Assembly: GCF_000247695.1 (NCBI RefSeq)
Contig: NW_004624795.1
Span: 5,410,686 to 5,474,685 of the forward strand
Source: Heterocephalus glaber
Taxonomy: Eukaryota > Chordata > Mammalia > Rodentia > Bathyergidae
Reading direction: 5' to 3'
Length of the DNA: 64,000 bases
Part shown: positions 48,433 to 59,970 of the stretch, piece by piece
Layout of the letters: each line of letters starts with the position of its first letter
How positions within the stretch are numbered: position 1 is the first letter of the stretch
Translations under genes and position numbers: made by a program
Notes under the pieces: model-generated
What the model was told of the DNA's origin: nothing
The model's input: only the letters and a program-made list of their open reading frames with translations
Database searches by the model: none

Positions 48433-48550
48433 TAGCTGGCCAGGGTGGCTCATGCCTGTAATCCCAGCACTTGGGAAGCTGAGGCAGGAGAATCACTGAG
48501 AGTTCAAGGCCAGCTTGGACTGCATAGCCAGACCCTGTCTCAAAAAAGAA
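48433..48550 (+). repeat. B1 in PHOSPHO1 5' region
   Basis: Near-consensus B1 with CATGCCTGTAATCCCAGCAC. 48550-49100 is unique apart from the CTCF-like motif. Confidence 0.92.
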
Positions 48551-48607
48551 AAAAAGAACTGGAAAGATAGTGACAAGCCGGCTAGACTTGGAACAAAGTC
48601 TGGTTGG

Positions 48608-48624
48608 CTGCTGCCCTCTGGTGG
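48608..48624 (-). promoter_or_regulatory. CTCF-like motif upstream of PHOSPHO1
   Basis: CCACCAGAGGGCAGCAG on the minus strand, a strong CTCF core match in sequence just outside a B1 SINE. Confidence 0.55.
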
Positions 48625-49099
48625 TGACGGTGGCACTGTAAACTCTGACTGCCAAGGTGACACTCTCGCGGCCATCCCAGAGCCGCAGGAGATGCAGCCG
48701 GGACAGCCCGGGAGGACACAGCCTGGAGCGCCTCCCCCCAGGGCGCCCCTGACTGCGCATGCGCCGAACCCAGTAGGGCACGGGACGTGGGCCTTGGTTT
48801 TCCCCCAAAAACTTTTAGCCTAGGAATTGGGAGAGGGAGCTGGAGGAACGGGGCAGAGTGGGAGGGGGTGAGCGGCGAGGTTTAGGAAGAGTTGAGAGGG
48901 AGGAGGCTCGGGACAGCGTATCTGCCCGGTCAGAGGGCGAGGAGAAAGGTCGGGGCGGGGCACCACGCCCAGGGCGAAAGCAGGCCCAGGGGACTGGGCA
49001 AGGGGAGGGCACGGAGACAAGGGTTACACCCCAGCAGCCACACTGAGACCCCCTTGCAACCCAGAGAAAAGGGTCTCACTTCGCCCTCCTGTGTTTGCT

Positions 49100-49660
49100 T
49101 CTGTTTTCCGTTTGGGGAATTGAACCCTTGGCCTTCACACTGAGCTACATCCCTGATCTTTTTATATTTCATTTTTTAAAGACAAAGACTCACTATGCAG
49201 TTCAGGCTGGCCTTGAACTCACTATGTAGCCCAGGCTGGCGTCAAACTCATATTGATCTCCCTGCCTCAGCCTTCCAAGTGCTGGGATTACAGGCGTGTG
49301 CCACCATACCCCTAATCTTTTTCAATTCTTTTGTTCTGAGACAGGGTCTTGCTAAGCCGATAAATTGCCTAAACTGGGCTCCAACTTGTATGTATTTCTG
49401 GGGATCAAGCCCAGGGCCTCAGGGCAGGCTTGGTGGCACATAAATCTCAGCCCTGGACAGGCTGAGACAGGAGGGTCCCCATGAGTCCGAGGCCAGCCTG
49501 AACTAATGGGACCCTCTCTGAAAGACAAAAAAAGAGAAAGCAGAAACAGATGTTCAAGCAGGCTAAGCTTTATCACTGAGATACACACTCAGCCCCCTGG
49601 GCTCAAATCTGTGATCCTCCTGCCTCAGCCTCCCAGATTCCAGGCACCACACCTGGCTGG
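49100..49660. repeat. SINE cluster
   Basis: ID(-) 49100-49155; B1(-) 49165-49310; degenerate B1/ID(-) 49330-49420; B1(+) 49425-49530; B1(-) fragment 49600-49660. Confidence 0.83.
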
Positions 49661-49808
49661 TTAAATCCCCTTACTGTTTGGTGCCTTTCCCAAACAGTTT
49701 ATTAACAGATAGTTTATTTCTGTCTCCAAAGCAGAAAGCCAGAGATTGAGAGCCCCCGCTGTGGAGCCTCACAGTGTTGGGGAGACCCTTCCCCAGGCTG
49801 TCACTCAC

Positions 49809-49890
49809 CTCCTGCAGCTTTGTCCTGAATGACCCGGATCCCTTGGTGGTCAGCAAAGTCTCAAAGGCGCGATCTCGGAGCTGCTCCCTC
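49809..49890 (-). other. PHOSPHO1: Predicted PHOSPHO1 5'UTR exon
   Basis: On the minus strand a pyrimidine-rich tract and CTCCAG acceptor precede 49890, and a consensus GTGAGT donor follows 49809. The resulting 82-nt exon lies between the CpG island at 51 kb and the first coding exon at 48.1 kb. It has an open frame but no recognised product, so a UTR role is assumed. Confidence 0.5.
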
Positions 49891-50399
49891 CTGGAGCAGG
49901 AGTAGAGAGTGAGGTTTCTGGGAAGCCAGGGGTCCATTTCTAGTCCCACCCGAGATCCGCTCCGCCCGACCCCTCCTACCTCGCCACAGGGTAGGGGAGG
50001 GTCCTAAGCTTGCAATTCCTTTCCTCTTGGGAGTGGAACCCCCAGGAAAGTTTTCCTATAGTTTCTCACGATGAGTATGAGGGGCGAGAGCTCCTAGCCA
50101 TCACACGCCCTCCTACCCTCGATCACAAACAAGACCCCCCCCCCAGCACCAGCCGGCACCCTAACTCCATTACTTCCCTAGTTCCCCAAACCTATACAGC
50201 AAACAGGAACGAGGGGCGGCTCAGAGAGCCCATGCTGACATCGTGGGGGTTGCGCAGCAACAAAGTCAGGGTTCGAACTCAGGGGTCTCCGGGGCTCGCC
50301 CTCCTGCTCCCCGAGTTGCCTGGAGGCTGGCAGCTTGCTGTCCCGGCCAGCGGGGGGCAACGACCTGCAACGACCCGTGCCCTGGTGCGGGGGGAGGGT

Positions 50400-51290
50400 G
50401 CCTGGGACTTGAAGTCACCTCCGGAGCGTCCCTGCCCGGTGGCCAAGCAGAGAGGAGCCGAGCCCGGGCAGCGGGTGGCAGCTGCGGTGGGGTGGGGAGA
50501 TATTTTTAGGTGACCGGGGAGCGGGCTCCTGGCTCACCCCAGCCGGCGGGCGCCGTGCCCCTGCTGAGCGGGGGTGCAGCTCGGGGACCCCGCGCGCTGG
50601 GAGCTAGGGGTCCGGGTAGGGAACTGGGGGCCCCCACCCCGCGGGGGACCGGCTCCCCCCACTCCGGAGCCCCGGACTCACGTGGGGCGGCGCAGCGGGG
50701 TCCGTCCCGGCTGAGTTCGGAGGCTCAGGAGTGGGGGCAGCTACGGTTTGTGGGCGCAGGGTGCTTGCGGGGGTCGGGGACGCGGTGTCTCAGCCGCCCC
50801 CGGATTCCTGGGCTCGGGCTCAGGACGCCCTCCGGGCCCCAGGGACTGTGGACGATGTGAGTCCTGACGGCCCCCCCACCTGTCCCCATCCCTCCTCCCG
50901 CCGGCCGCCGCTGCCACCGCGTCCCCTTTAAGTGCCCGGGCGCCGGAGCCCGAGCCGCGGCCAGCGCTGCGGCAGCTGCAGCAGCCGGGCCCGCCGCAGT
51001 CCCCGACGTCACAATCCGCCGCCCAATCAGCGCGGCGCCGGCGGTGCTCCGGGGGCGGAGTCTGAGGGCCACGCCCTCGGGGCTCGGAGCTGAGCGAAGG
51101 TGGCTTCGGCGCCACGGGGAGGGCAGAGCGGGGCGTCCCGGTCCCCACACCCGCACCCCGCGGGGACTGGCAGAGATCACCTCCGCGGGCGCAGCTCAGC
51201 CCAGTCGGGTGGGGACGCGGGCGGCCGGGCCTTTCCCCGGACTCCCCTGCTCCGCCGTGAGCAGAGTTGGGGGACCCACCGGGTGCCCCC
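50400..51290 (-). promoter_or_regulatory. PHOSPHO1: CpG-island promoter, probably of PHOSPHO1
   Basis: A strong CpG island with a CRE-like element at 51005-51012 (GTGACGTC on the minus strand) and a CCAAT at 51023-51027. A consensus donor (CCCCAC then GTGAGT, minus) at 50682/50681 would end a non-coding first exon starting near 50.9-51.0 kb. Assignment to PHOSPHO1 rests on strand and position. Confidence 0.55.
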
Positions 51291-51329
51291 TTGCCAGTGG
51301 GGTGAATAAAAAACCATTTTCTCTTAGCC

Positions 51330-52030
51330 GTGTGGAGGTGCACGCCTGGCATCCCAGGAGGCTGAGGCAGGAGGATCACCGCAAGTTCGAGGCCACCCTA
51401 GGCTACATAGCCAGGCTCTTGGAGAAGCAGAAGGGGCCAAGTGTGGAAATTTGGAGGGCAGGGTGGGCATGCGGTCGCCAAGGGCCGCAGGGAGCCCTGT
51501 TGGAACCTGGGTTTTTCCACACACTTGGATGCTTTGTGTCCTAGGAGGACTTTTCTGTCTTTAGTTTTGCCACACTTTTGGGTGAAGGTTCAGAACACCC
51601 AGGAGAGATGGTTTGCCCCAGAGTTCAAACCTGCTGGGCATGGTGGTGCACGCCTATAATCCCAGCACTGGGTAGGCTGAGGCAGGAGGATCACAAGTTC
51701 CAGCCCCAGCCTGGGCAGTTTAGCAACTTATTTGCTAGTGTATAGATCCCAGTACACAAGAGGCATGACATGTTTATTGTTGCTGTTGGGGGCTTTTTGT
51801 TCATTTGTTTTCGTTGGGGTTTTTTTTGGTACCAGGGATTGAACTCGGGACCTGCACTTTCGAGGCAGGTGCCAGAACCACTGAGCTAAATCCCAGGCCC
51901 TCATTTGTTTTTGTTTTTTTGAGAGAAGTTCTCTATGTAGTTCAGGCTGCCCTTGAACTCACAGTGATCCTCCTGCCTCAGCCTCCCGAGTGCTGGGATT
52001 CCAGGCATGTGCCACCACACCCAGCTCCGC
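51330..52030. repeat. SINE cluster upstream of PHOSPHO1
   Basis: B1(+) 51330-51425; B1(+) 51625-51745; ID(-) 51825-51905; B1(-) 51910-52030. Confidence 0.88.
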
Positions 52031-52059
52031 CTGCGTGTTTGTTGTTCAGTGTAACAAGT

Positions 52060-52210
52060 GCCCTGCTACATCCTGGCTCCCAGCTAGTGCTTCTTGAGTG
52101 TCCTCATTTAATCTTCACAATAACCGGTGGCTGCAGTATTGTCCCCTGCTTGGGACAAGGAAATGGAGACTCCAAGAGGCTGAGCCACTTGCTGGGGTCA
52201 CGAAGTGCTG
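52060..52210 (+). mobile_element. MIR element
   Basis: CCTCATTTAATCTTCACAAT, AAGGAAATGGAGACTC and GAGCCACTTGC follow the MIR consensus order. Further MIR-like scraps are at about 53570-53690, 56670-56715 and 60010-60090. Confidence 0.65.
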
Positions 52211-52359
52211 GGGAAGGCTTCAGTTCAGAAGCAGCCTCTCTGATGCAAGGGCAGCCCTGTTTCCAAATGCACTGCTGGGCGAGGAGGGCGGACAGATGAC
52301 TTCCTGGGGCCCGCTGTCCGCCTCCAGTTCATGCCTGTTTCTCCCTGTGTTGAAATCTT

Positions 52360-52480
52360 TTGGTTTTTTGAGCCAGGGTCTCTCAATGTAGTTGAAGCTG
52401 GTTTTGAACTCATGGCGACCCTCCTGCCTCAGCCTCCTGAGTGCTGGGATCACAGGCATGCAACACCGAGCCCCCGGCAT
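52360..52480 (-). repeat. B1 SINE
   Basis: TTTGAGCCAGGGTCTCTCAA to AACACCGAGCCCCCGGC. 52480-52965 is unique. Confidence 0.87.
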
Positions 52481-52969
52481 CTCCCAACCTTCTTCACTTT
52501 CCCTCTAGCCTGAGTCAGTGAGCAGGCTGGCTGAGCAGTCCTGGGCCTGAAGACGGGGCCTGGGGCAAGGGGAGGCTGCTGTTGGGTGTGAAGTCCCCTT
52601 GGGGCACTTGGCCCTGCTGGCTTGCCTGGATGGCGTCACGTGAGGGGACAGGGCTTGTTCAAGTTCCGAGTGAACCCTGGCTCCGGCGACAGGGACAGGC
52701 TCTGCACATGGTCCTCACGGAGGTGACTCACTTGCTCAGGGCTACGGTGTTAGAGCCAAAGAGGCCAGGAACACGGGAACGTGGCCTCCAGTGCTTGGCA
52801 GCAGCATCACCGTTACTGCGGGAGGCACACAGGTGACAGGAGGGACAGCATCGTTCAGCAACACGGTCCCCCTGCAGAGGAGCAGGTAGGGGGCAGCTCC
52901 TGGGCATGCCCTCCCTGAGGGGCACCGGAAGATGGCTTCTAGCATTCCTATCTTTTATTTATTTTATTT

Positions 52970-53535
52970 TTTAAGACAAGGCCTGGATATGTAGTCCAGG
53001 CTAGCCTTGAACTTGGGGTGATCCTCCTGCCTCAGCCTCCCGAGTGCCGGGATCACAGGCGTGCACCACCCGCCCAGTTTGGGTAACTCTGCTGCCTGGG
53101 TGGCTGTAGGATTCTGGGTCTGGCCAGGGTGCTGGGCATTGTCTCAGAGCTGGAATAAGACTGAGCCAGCACCGTCTGGCATGTTGTAACCAACCACCTG
53201 ACACCCGATGTGGTCACAAAGGGCAGGGCCAGCCTCGGCCGTTTCACACCTTCACCTTCCCCAGAGGAAGCTGCCCAGCCCGGAATCTTCAGCCTTTGGA
53301 GGTCTGTGTTGATGGAAACCAAGGCTCTGGGTCAGGGTGATCTGCACATGGTGCTTCAGCCCACTTCCAGTTGCCCACTAAAATAAAGAGTTCACTCAAA
53401 ATAAGAGTCCCCCTAGCTGGGCATGGTGCTGCATGCCTGTCATCCTGGCACTCTGGAGGCTGAGGCGGGAGGATTGGCCTGAGTTCCAGGCCAGCCTGGG
53501 CTACATAGTAAGACTGTCAAAAAAAAAAAAAAGTC
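52970..53535. repeat. B1(-) and B1(+)
   Basis: B1(-) 52970-53075; B1(+) 53415-53530 with A tail. Confidence 0.88.
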
Positions 53536-53696
53536 CTCATGTTTAGCACGCTTGGTAGCCTAGGAAACACTGCAATTCAGTGTCTTCCTGAAAGTACAAG
53601 AAAAGCGGGCCCAGAGGGGTTAGTGCAAGTGCAAGGTCATGCACCAGGAGGGTCCGCATGAAGCTTGAATCCAGATCCTTTGACCTCAGCCAGCTT

Positions 53697-54050
53697 TTCT
53701 CTCCTTTCCTTCCTTCCTTCCTTCCTTCCCTCCCTCCCTCCTTCCCCTTTTCTCTTCCTTCTCTCTCAGATGAGCCCTGCTGTGTGTACTAAGCATTTAT
53801 CACCCAGATGCATTTCCCTTGGGAACTTCCCTCACTGGTGCAGGGCTTGCCCGGGCCCTTGTGCTCATCAGCGCCCCCGCCTGGTTGGGTGGGGAAGGCC
53901 CCAGCGCTCTTGGCTCTGGCCCGAAAGAGGAACCTTGTGTCTGGACCACAGGAGCCATCTGGGCACCGCGGTCCTGGGGCAGCGCCTCTGGCAGGGCCAA
54001 GCACTGGCAACGCAGGTGCACGCACGCACGCACACGCACACGAGCACTCC
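53697..54050. repeat. (CCTT)n and CA/CG microsatellites
   Basis: (CCTT)n/(CCCT)n 53697-53750; GCACGCACGCACGCACACGC 54017-54045. The rest of 53536-54340 is unique with no recognised gene. Confidence 0.8.
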
Positions 54051-54339
54051 GCGCCTGGGTTGTGCTGCTGCCCGACTCCGGAGCCGCTCTGACCGCCCCT
54101 CCAGACTGGGGACTGCGGTGCTGACCCGGACGTGACACTTCGGGGCGGTCTTCCTTCGTGCCCACCTCAGGGCTGTGGTCCTGCCAGGAGGCAGGGAATT
54201 GGCAGAGGGCTCAGGGTAGGTGGGGTCAGGAGAAGCTGCTCAGCCCCAGGCCTCAAGGAAGGGCAGGGGCCCGACTGCTGCTCGCAGGAGGCCACTGCAC
54301 CTTAGGGAAAATCATTCCAACACCTAGTTGTTGTTATTG

Positions 54340-54490
54340 TTTTCAGTACTGGAGATTAAACCTAAGAGCCTCACACTGAGCTGCATCCCCAGCCCTTTAT
54401 TATTTTTTATTTTGAGCCAGGGTCTCACTAAGGTGCCCAGGCTGGGCTTGAACTTGCCGTCCTCCTGCCTCAGCCTCCTGCAGTGCCCAA
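54340..54490 (-). repeat. B1+ID dimer, antisense
   Basis: ID part 54340-54400, B1 part 54405-54490. 54490-54985 is unique. Confidence 0.8.
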
Positions 54491-54989
54491 CCACCTTTTT
54501 CTTGAGCATCTGCTATGTGGCAGGTATGAGGTGGCGATTGTAGTGGCCTCCGACGTGGCCCTGAGCGGGCCCCTTCTGGTGGACCAGGAAGTAAAGGGGC
54601 CTCACAGTCAAGGTGTGGTTCTGAGGCTCATGGCTGGGAAGCAGCCAAGGGGCAGGAGCGAGGGCTGCCGGCCACCGAGAGTGACAGGTGTGGCTAGCCT
54701 GTCCCCGCTGGAATACACCTGGGCTTAGGAAATGCTGTGGTCTACCTGCTGATGGGGGTGAGCGACAGGATCATACTGCAGCAAATCAGGGCCCCTCGGG
54801 CTCCATTCTGTATAAAGCAAGCCGACGGTAAGGCAGGGATACAGGCGGGAGAGTGTCCCACAGCAGGGCCCACCCTGCAGACAAATAAAGCCACGTGGGG
54901 GAGAGGGCTCAGCATAAACAGGGCCACCAGGAAAGGGGACAGGAAGCAAAAGCTGAAGCAGGAGCAGGGGAGAGCCGTGTAGAAATCAA

Positions 54990-55345
54990 AAGGGGGGGCC
55001 AGGGATTTAGCTCAGTTGTTTTGCGCCTGCTGCGCAAGTGCAAGGACCGGAGTTCGATCCCCGGTACCAAAAAAAAAAAAAAGAAAGAAAGAAATCAGAA
55101 GGGGCCCAGTGTGGTGCCACATACCTGTAATCTCAGCACTCAGGAGGCGGAGGCAGGAGGATTACCATGAGTTTGAGCCCAGCCTGGGTCACATAGTGAG
55201 ACCCTGTCTCAAAAAAACAAAAGAAAGAAAGAATCAGAAGGGAAGCCAGGTGTGGTGGCACACGCCTGTAATCCCAGCACTTGGGAGGCTGAGGCAGGAG
55301 AACTACCAGGAGTTCAAGGTCAGCCTCAACTACAATAGCAAGGGA
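54990..55345 (+). repeat. ID and two B1
   Basis: ID(+) 54990-55080; B1(+) 55100-55220; B1(+) 55240-55345. 55345-55650 is unique or contains an unidentified old repeat. Confidence 0.88.
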
Positions 55346-55649
55346 CTAACAATTGGCTAGGGAGACAGGGCACTGACTTGGCTTTGTCCCTCTGGGGACT
55401 CAGGAGGGCCACCCCACCTCCAAGGGGAGAACCAGGAAGTGAGTGTAGGTCAGGGGCCATGGGAAATGGCTTCTAAGCTGAGACCTGTAGGATAAACAGG
55501 AGTCAGATGGAGAGGAGGCCAGTGTCAAAGGTGGGCAAGCTAGTGCAAAGGTCCTGGGGTGGTGAGAGTGGTTTGAGCTTCTTCCGTAGGCTCAAAGGGA
55601 CCACTGAAGGTTTGGCATCAGGGAGTAACACAATCACATTTGGCTTTTC

Positions 55650-55855
55650 TTTTTAGAGACAGGGTCTTGCTATGCAGCCCAAACTGGCCTTGAACTCATG
55701 ATAATCTTCCTGCCTTAGCCTCCCAAGTGCTGGTATTACAGGGGTGCACTACCACACCCAGCACATTTGCATTTTTTTTCTGGTACTGGGATCGAACTCA
55801 GGACCTTCCCCTTGTGAGGCAGGTGCAGTGCCACTGAGCCAAATCCCTGGCCCAC
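55650..55855 (-). repeat. B1(-) and ID(-)
   Basis: B1(-) 55650-55765; ID(-) 55770-55855. Confidence 0.87.
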
Positions 55856-56149
55856 ATTTACATTCTGGAAACATCACTTTCGTCACTGCTCTTAGTGGTT
55901 CTTGCTCCACACATGCACATGCACACTCTTGGTGGCCATGGGGAGGACACAGCCTGGGCTGACCCACCCTGGGTAATGACAGGCCGACTTCAGGGCCAGC
56001 TCTGAGGCTGCTATATTGGGCCTCGTCTGGCATGAGCTCCGACCGCCTCTGCCCACATTGAGCTGTGACTCCCCAGTTCGGAGGCCACTTGTATCTTGGG
56101 TTCGCAGGGCCTCCTCCCAGAGCCCAAGATAACAGGGCAGCAGGAGCTG

Positions 56150-56155
56150 TTTATT
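56150..56155 (-). terminator. Candidate poly(A) signal for a minus-strand transcript
   Basis: AATAAA on the minus strand (CTTTGAATAAACAGC), followed by a T/GT-rich stretch. It lies 560 nt downstream of the 45-codon ORF in non-SINE sequence. An ATG at 56301 (CCCCATGGCG) opens a 48-codon Cys-rich frame ending at this signal. Confidence 0.35.
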
Positions 56156-56444
56156 CAAAGACTGGGCGGGGTGCAGCTGCAGCCACAGATAGCAGCAGAG
56201 GAGCGGCTCCTCCTGACAGCCCCAGGACAGGCCCGGCCACCACAGGTCAGGCAGGCCTCATGGGTGCCGTTGTTCGGGCCCAAGCAGCTGGGCAGCGCCA
56301 TGGGGTAGGGACAGGCTGGCTTGGTGTGACCTAGAGGGGGCGGGAGGCAGGGGAGAAGAGCTGGGACAGAGGCAGGGCGGGGCAGGATGCCCTCTCGCCT
56401 GCCCTAGAGGAGACTCAGGTGTCCCTGTGAAGCATTCTCAGGAA

Positions 56445-56560
56445 AAGGGTGAGAGCCCGGCCACCTGGCACTCCAGCATTCGGGAGGCTGAGGCAGGACG
56501 ATGGCCTCGACTTTGAGGCCAACCTGGGCTGCATAGTGGGACCATGTCAAAAAAAAAAAA
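56445..56560 (+). repeat. B1 SINE
   Basis: Lies between the 45-codon minus-strand ORF and the minus-strand poly(A) signal. Confidence 0.85.
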
Positions 56561-56713
56561 GTGAGATGCTCTAAAAATAAGGCGAGTGACAGGCGGACTA
56601 GCAGCAGCCTCGCCAGGCGCTCTGTCAGGAATGTGCGTCACTGCAGTTCCCACCCAGCTCCGTGACAGATGTCTTCTCTCAGGCTCACTCTGCAGCCAGG
56701 GAAACTGAGGCCC

Positions 56714-56851
56714 TCAGGTCAAGAACGTGCCCAGCAGAGCTAGGATGGTGACAAGGACCCAGGTCATTGGTCTGTACTGCCGGGTCAGATCAGGGGGTCT
56801 GGCTGCAGTGGCACCTTCCGGTCTCAGGGTCTCCTCTGTCACAGGGTCCAT
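56714..56851 (-). CDS. Unrecognised 45-codon ORF with C-terminal hydrophobic segment
   Basis: ATG at 56851 (minus) lies in a strong Kozak context (CAGGCCATGG). The product starts MDPVTEETLRPEG, has a polar N-terminal half, and ends with a hydrophobic run of about 16 residues (TWVLVTILALLG, then TFLT) right at the C-terminus, the layout of a tail-anchored micropeptide. The frame is open upstream to about 56968 with several AG acceptors (CTTCTCAG, AAGGCCAG). It is not in a SINE, though a MIR-like scrap (CAGTTTCCCTGG) borders the stop. I do not recognise a family. It may be a chance ORF. Confidence 0.3.
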   Translation of the reverse strand: MDPVTEETLRPEGATAARPPDLTRQYRPMTWVLVTILALLGTFLT

Positions 56852-57074
56852 GGCCTGTGGCCCTGGACTGGCCTTCCAGACATGGGTACAGCAGGACGTG
56901 CTGAGAAGAGCTTCAGATCTGATGGCCTGGCCACCCCAAGTGACCGAGCTATGGTCCCATGTCTGCAATGTGCGGTCATTGTAGGTTCCTCCCTGAAGCC
57001 CTGGGGATTAGCTACAAGAATGAGTCAGGTCTTCATATTTAGAAGGTGCTTCATCTTAACGAGCGCCACAGGCT

Positions 57075-57472
57075 TTTTGGTTTTGAAATACAGTCTCGCT
57101 ATGTAGCCCAGGCTGGCCTTGAACTTGTGGCAATCCTCCTGCCTCAGCCTCCCATGTGCTGGGATCACAGGCTTATACCACCACACCCGCAGAAACTGAG
57201 TATAGAGGCAGTGATTTTTGCAGTTCACTAAAGGAGTGCATCTATGTGGTCCCTGTGGGTCATCCCTCTTAAAGACCAGGAATTGGGCTGGGGATTTAGC
57301 TCAGTGGTTTCATCGCCTGCTGTGCAAGCAGAAGTGGAGTTCGATCCCCGGTATCAACAAAAAGGATGAGGAATTCAGCCCTTTGTTAATTTTGGGGAGA
57401 GGTTGAGTTTTCCTGTAAGGGTGGCTTAAAGCAAGGCACACCTGCTTTCATTCTCTTTGAGGGTTCTCTCTC

Positions 57473-57522
<50 letters not shown>

Positions 57523-57680
57523 GGTTTTGGGAGACAGGCTCTCACTGTGTCCAAGCTGGCCTAGAACTCACAGAGGTCCAGCCTCAGGTTTTAATCTTGC
57601 AGTGCTGGGGGTGGAGCCCAGGGCCTCCTGCATGCTAGGCAAGAGCTATGCCCCTGAGCTACACCCCCAGCCACCGCCTC
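57075..57680. repeat. SINEs and (CT)n
   Basis: B1(-) 57075-57190; ID(+) 57283-57360; (CT)n 57461-57522; B1(-) scrap 57525-57575; ID(-) 57600-57680. Confidence 0.85.
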
Positions 57681-58099
57681 AGCTTTTTAAAAAACTTTAT
57701 TTTATAGCACATGTTTGCAATACACAGGTCACATTCCCTGTGGGGCGTGGGTGTCTGGACAGAACACATTTTAATTCTCTTTTCACCCCTCCTCTCTGCT
57801 TTGTTTTTGTTTGTCTGTTTGAGGAGGGTCTCACTAGGAGCTCAGGCCCGACTCACAGATTACAGGCGTGCATCTCTTGGTTCTTTGAGGATTTTCTCCC
57901 TTTGCCCTGCTTGTTGCTGTCAGGCTGCTGGTTTTCAGCTGAGGCCAGGACCCACCCTCTTGAGTCCCCAGTGCCAGCTCTTTCATGGGTATGGGCTACA
58001 CACAGATTTTGCCTGTTGTGTGGGTGACTCATACCCCAGGGCATGGGTTTCCAGCCTTTGTCTCCCACTGTGGTACCCTCAGGCAAAATCCTCTAATCT
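57681..58099. other. Intergenic sequence, possible old L1
   Basis: TTATAGCACATGTTTGCAAT and the following resemble L1 3'UTR material but are too diverged to assign. A degenerate B1(-) sits near 57790-57880. Confidence 0.35.
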
Positions 58100-58225
58100 G
58101 AGCTGGCATGGTGATGCACTTGGGAGGCTGAGGCAGGAAGATTGTCACAAGTTCTAGGCCAGCCTGGGCCAAATAGTGAGCTCAAGGCCAGCCTGAACCA
58201 CATAGTGAGACCCTGTCTCAAGGAC
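58100..58225 (+). repeat. B1 SINE with internal duplication
   Basis: Contains both CCAAATAGTGAGCTCAAGGC and ACCACATAGTGAGACCCTG. 58230-58735 is unique. Confidence 0.87.
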
Positions 58226-58739
58226 AACAAGAAGAAAATCCTTTAATCTGCCTTTGGCTGTGCAGAGCTGGTCCCCCTGGGGGGCAGGGACAGGTTTGGG
58301 GCTCTCTGGAGTCCCAGGACGATGGAAGGGTCAGCTGGCTGGGCACTCACTGACAGCTGGGTCCTGTTGACTGGCGCCTGCTTTCTCTCTCCAGGTCCGG
58401 GGGGCTTGGTGCCTACTGGGACTCAGTTCTGCAGGAAGTGGGGCCCGAACCTGTCCCTACTCCCCAGGCTGATTCCACCCCTGCCTGTGACTCACACCTG
58501 GGCCTGGTTACATGGCCCTGGGTCCAGGCCACCTGTGACACCCAGGTGACCCAGTCCCTCCCAGGATGAGTCTCCTTGTGGCAATCAGGGCAATACACCC
58601 GTCACACCTGTCCTTGTGGTGCTGATGTGGGAGCCAGGGGCACAGAAGGAGCGCTGGCCCAGGGGACTCTGTCCTGTGGGAGAGGTAAGCGGTGAAGCTC
58701 ACAGGCGCCAGATAAGGACAGATGCAGAAGAAAACAGGA

Positions 58740-58945
58740 AAGATGGCTCCTCCCTTCTTTTTCCTGTTTTTGTGAGGGGCAGTCTTGGGTGATCCTCCTG
58801 CCTCAGGCTCCTGAGTGCTGGGATGACTCCCGTGCACCACCACATTCAGTGATCCAGGAGGGAGGGCCAGGGATTTAGCTCAGTGGTTCCCCTGCCTGTC
58901 TCGAAAGTGCAAGGTCCTGAGTTCGATCCCTGGTACCAAAAAACA
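58740..58945. repeat. B1(-) and ID(+)
   Basis: B1(-) 58740-58850; ID(+) 58860-58945. 58945-59320 is unique. Confidence 0.87.
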
Positions 58946-59319
58946 ACATTCAGTGACCCTTCGAATCTATGGCAGTGAGCGACCCCTTCCCAAACAGGTG
59001 GGAGCCCCAGGCCTGCAGACCCCGTGTGAAGGGGCCTCGGGCAGAGGGACAGCAGGGCCTGGCAATGCCTGCCTGACGCGCGCTCCTGGGGATAAGGCTG
59101 TCACTCAGGGAGAAGAGGACTGACAGATGGCAGTGTTCATGGTGAAGATGAGCCGTATCTCAAGCCGGTTAGTGGCACAAGGCTGGGGTCACAGCTCAGG
59201 CCCCATCTGCTGGGGCTTTGGCCTGGGTCCCCTTCATGCTAGTACCCTCCCCCAGCAGTCCACACACACCTGCCCAATGTTGGCTTCACTGCTCTTTATC
59301 TTTTTATTTATTTATTTGC

Positions 59320-59970
59320 TCTCTTGAGGCAGTGTCTCACTGTGTAGCCCAGGCTGCCCTTGAACTCCTGAGGATCCTCCTGCCTCAGCCTCCCGAGTGC
59401 TGGGATTACAGCCGTGCTTCACCACGCCTCAAATATTCCTTTTGGGCTTTCAAAAATAAATTTAAGCCATGTAGAGCCTTACCCAAGGACAAGTGAAAAA
59501 CCGAACATCCCCTGTGACCCCTGCTGTGACCTCCCCGCCAGGCTGAAACTGACCAGGGAGGCCATTGAGTGTCACCTGGCCTCAGTCACACAGGGTCACC
59601 TGGAGCCCAAGAGGAGGAGGAGGAGGAGTCACCCACTCAGCTGTGGCACCCACGCTGGGGACAGGGCAGTTCTGAACTGCCCAGATTACCTGGGAAGGAG
59701 CCCAGCTGGAGCAGCCACCCTGGGACCCTGGAGCGGGGAACCGGGAGCCCAGAGCACCCAGAGGCTGGGGCTGTGCTGATCCACTTAGGCCTCTCAGCTT
59801 CACCCGGAGATTACCGCCAGCTGCTTCCCCTGTGCTTTGACTCAGCCGCCCTTCGGTGTGCGGGGAAAGGAAAGTGGCCTCTTACTTCATTTGCTTTTTG
59901 AGACAGGCAGGGTCTTCCTATGGAGTTCAGGCTGGCCTTGAACTCATGGCGATGGAGCCACCACGCCTGG
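59320..59970 (-). repeat. B1(-) elements
   Basis: B1(-) 59320-59430 and a shortened B1(-) 59895-59970. The 460 bp between are unique with a (GGA)n run at about 59613. Confidence 0.83.
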
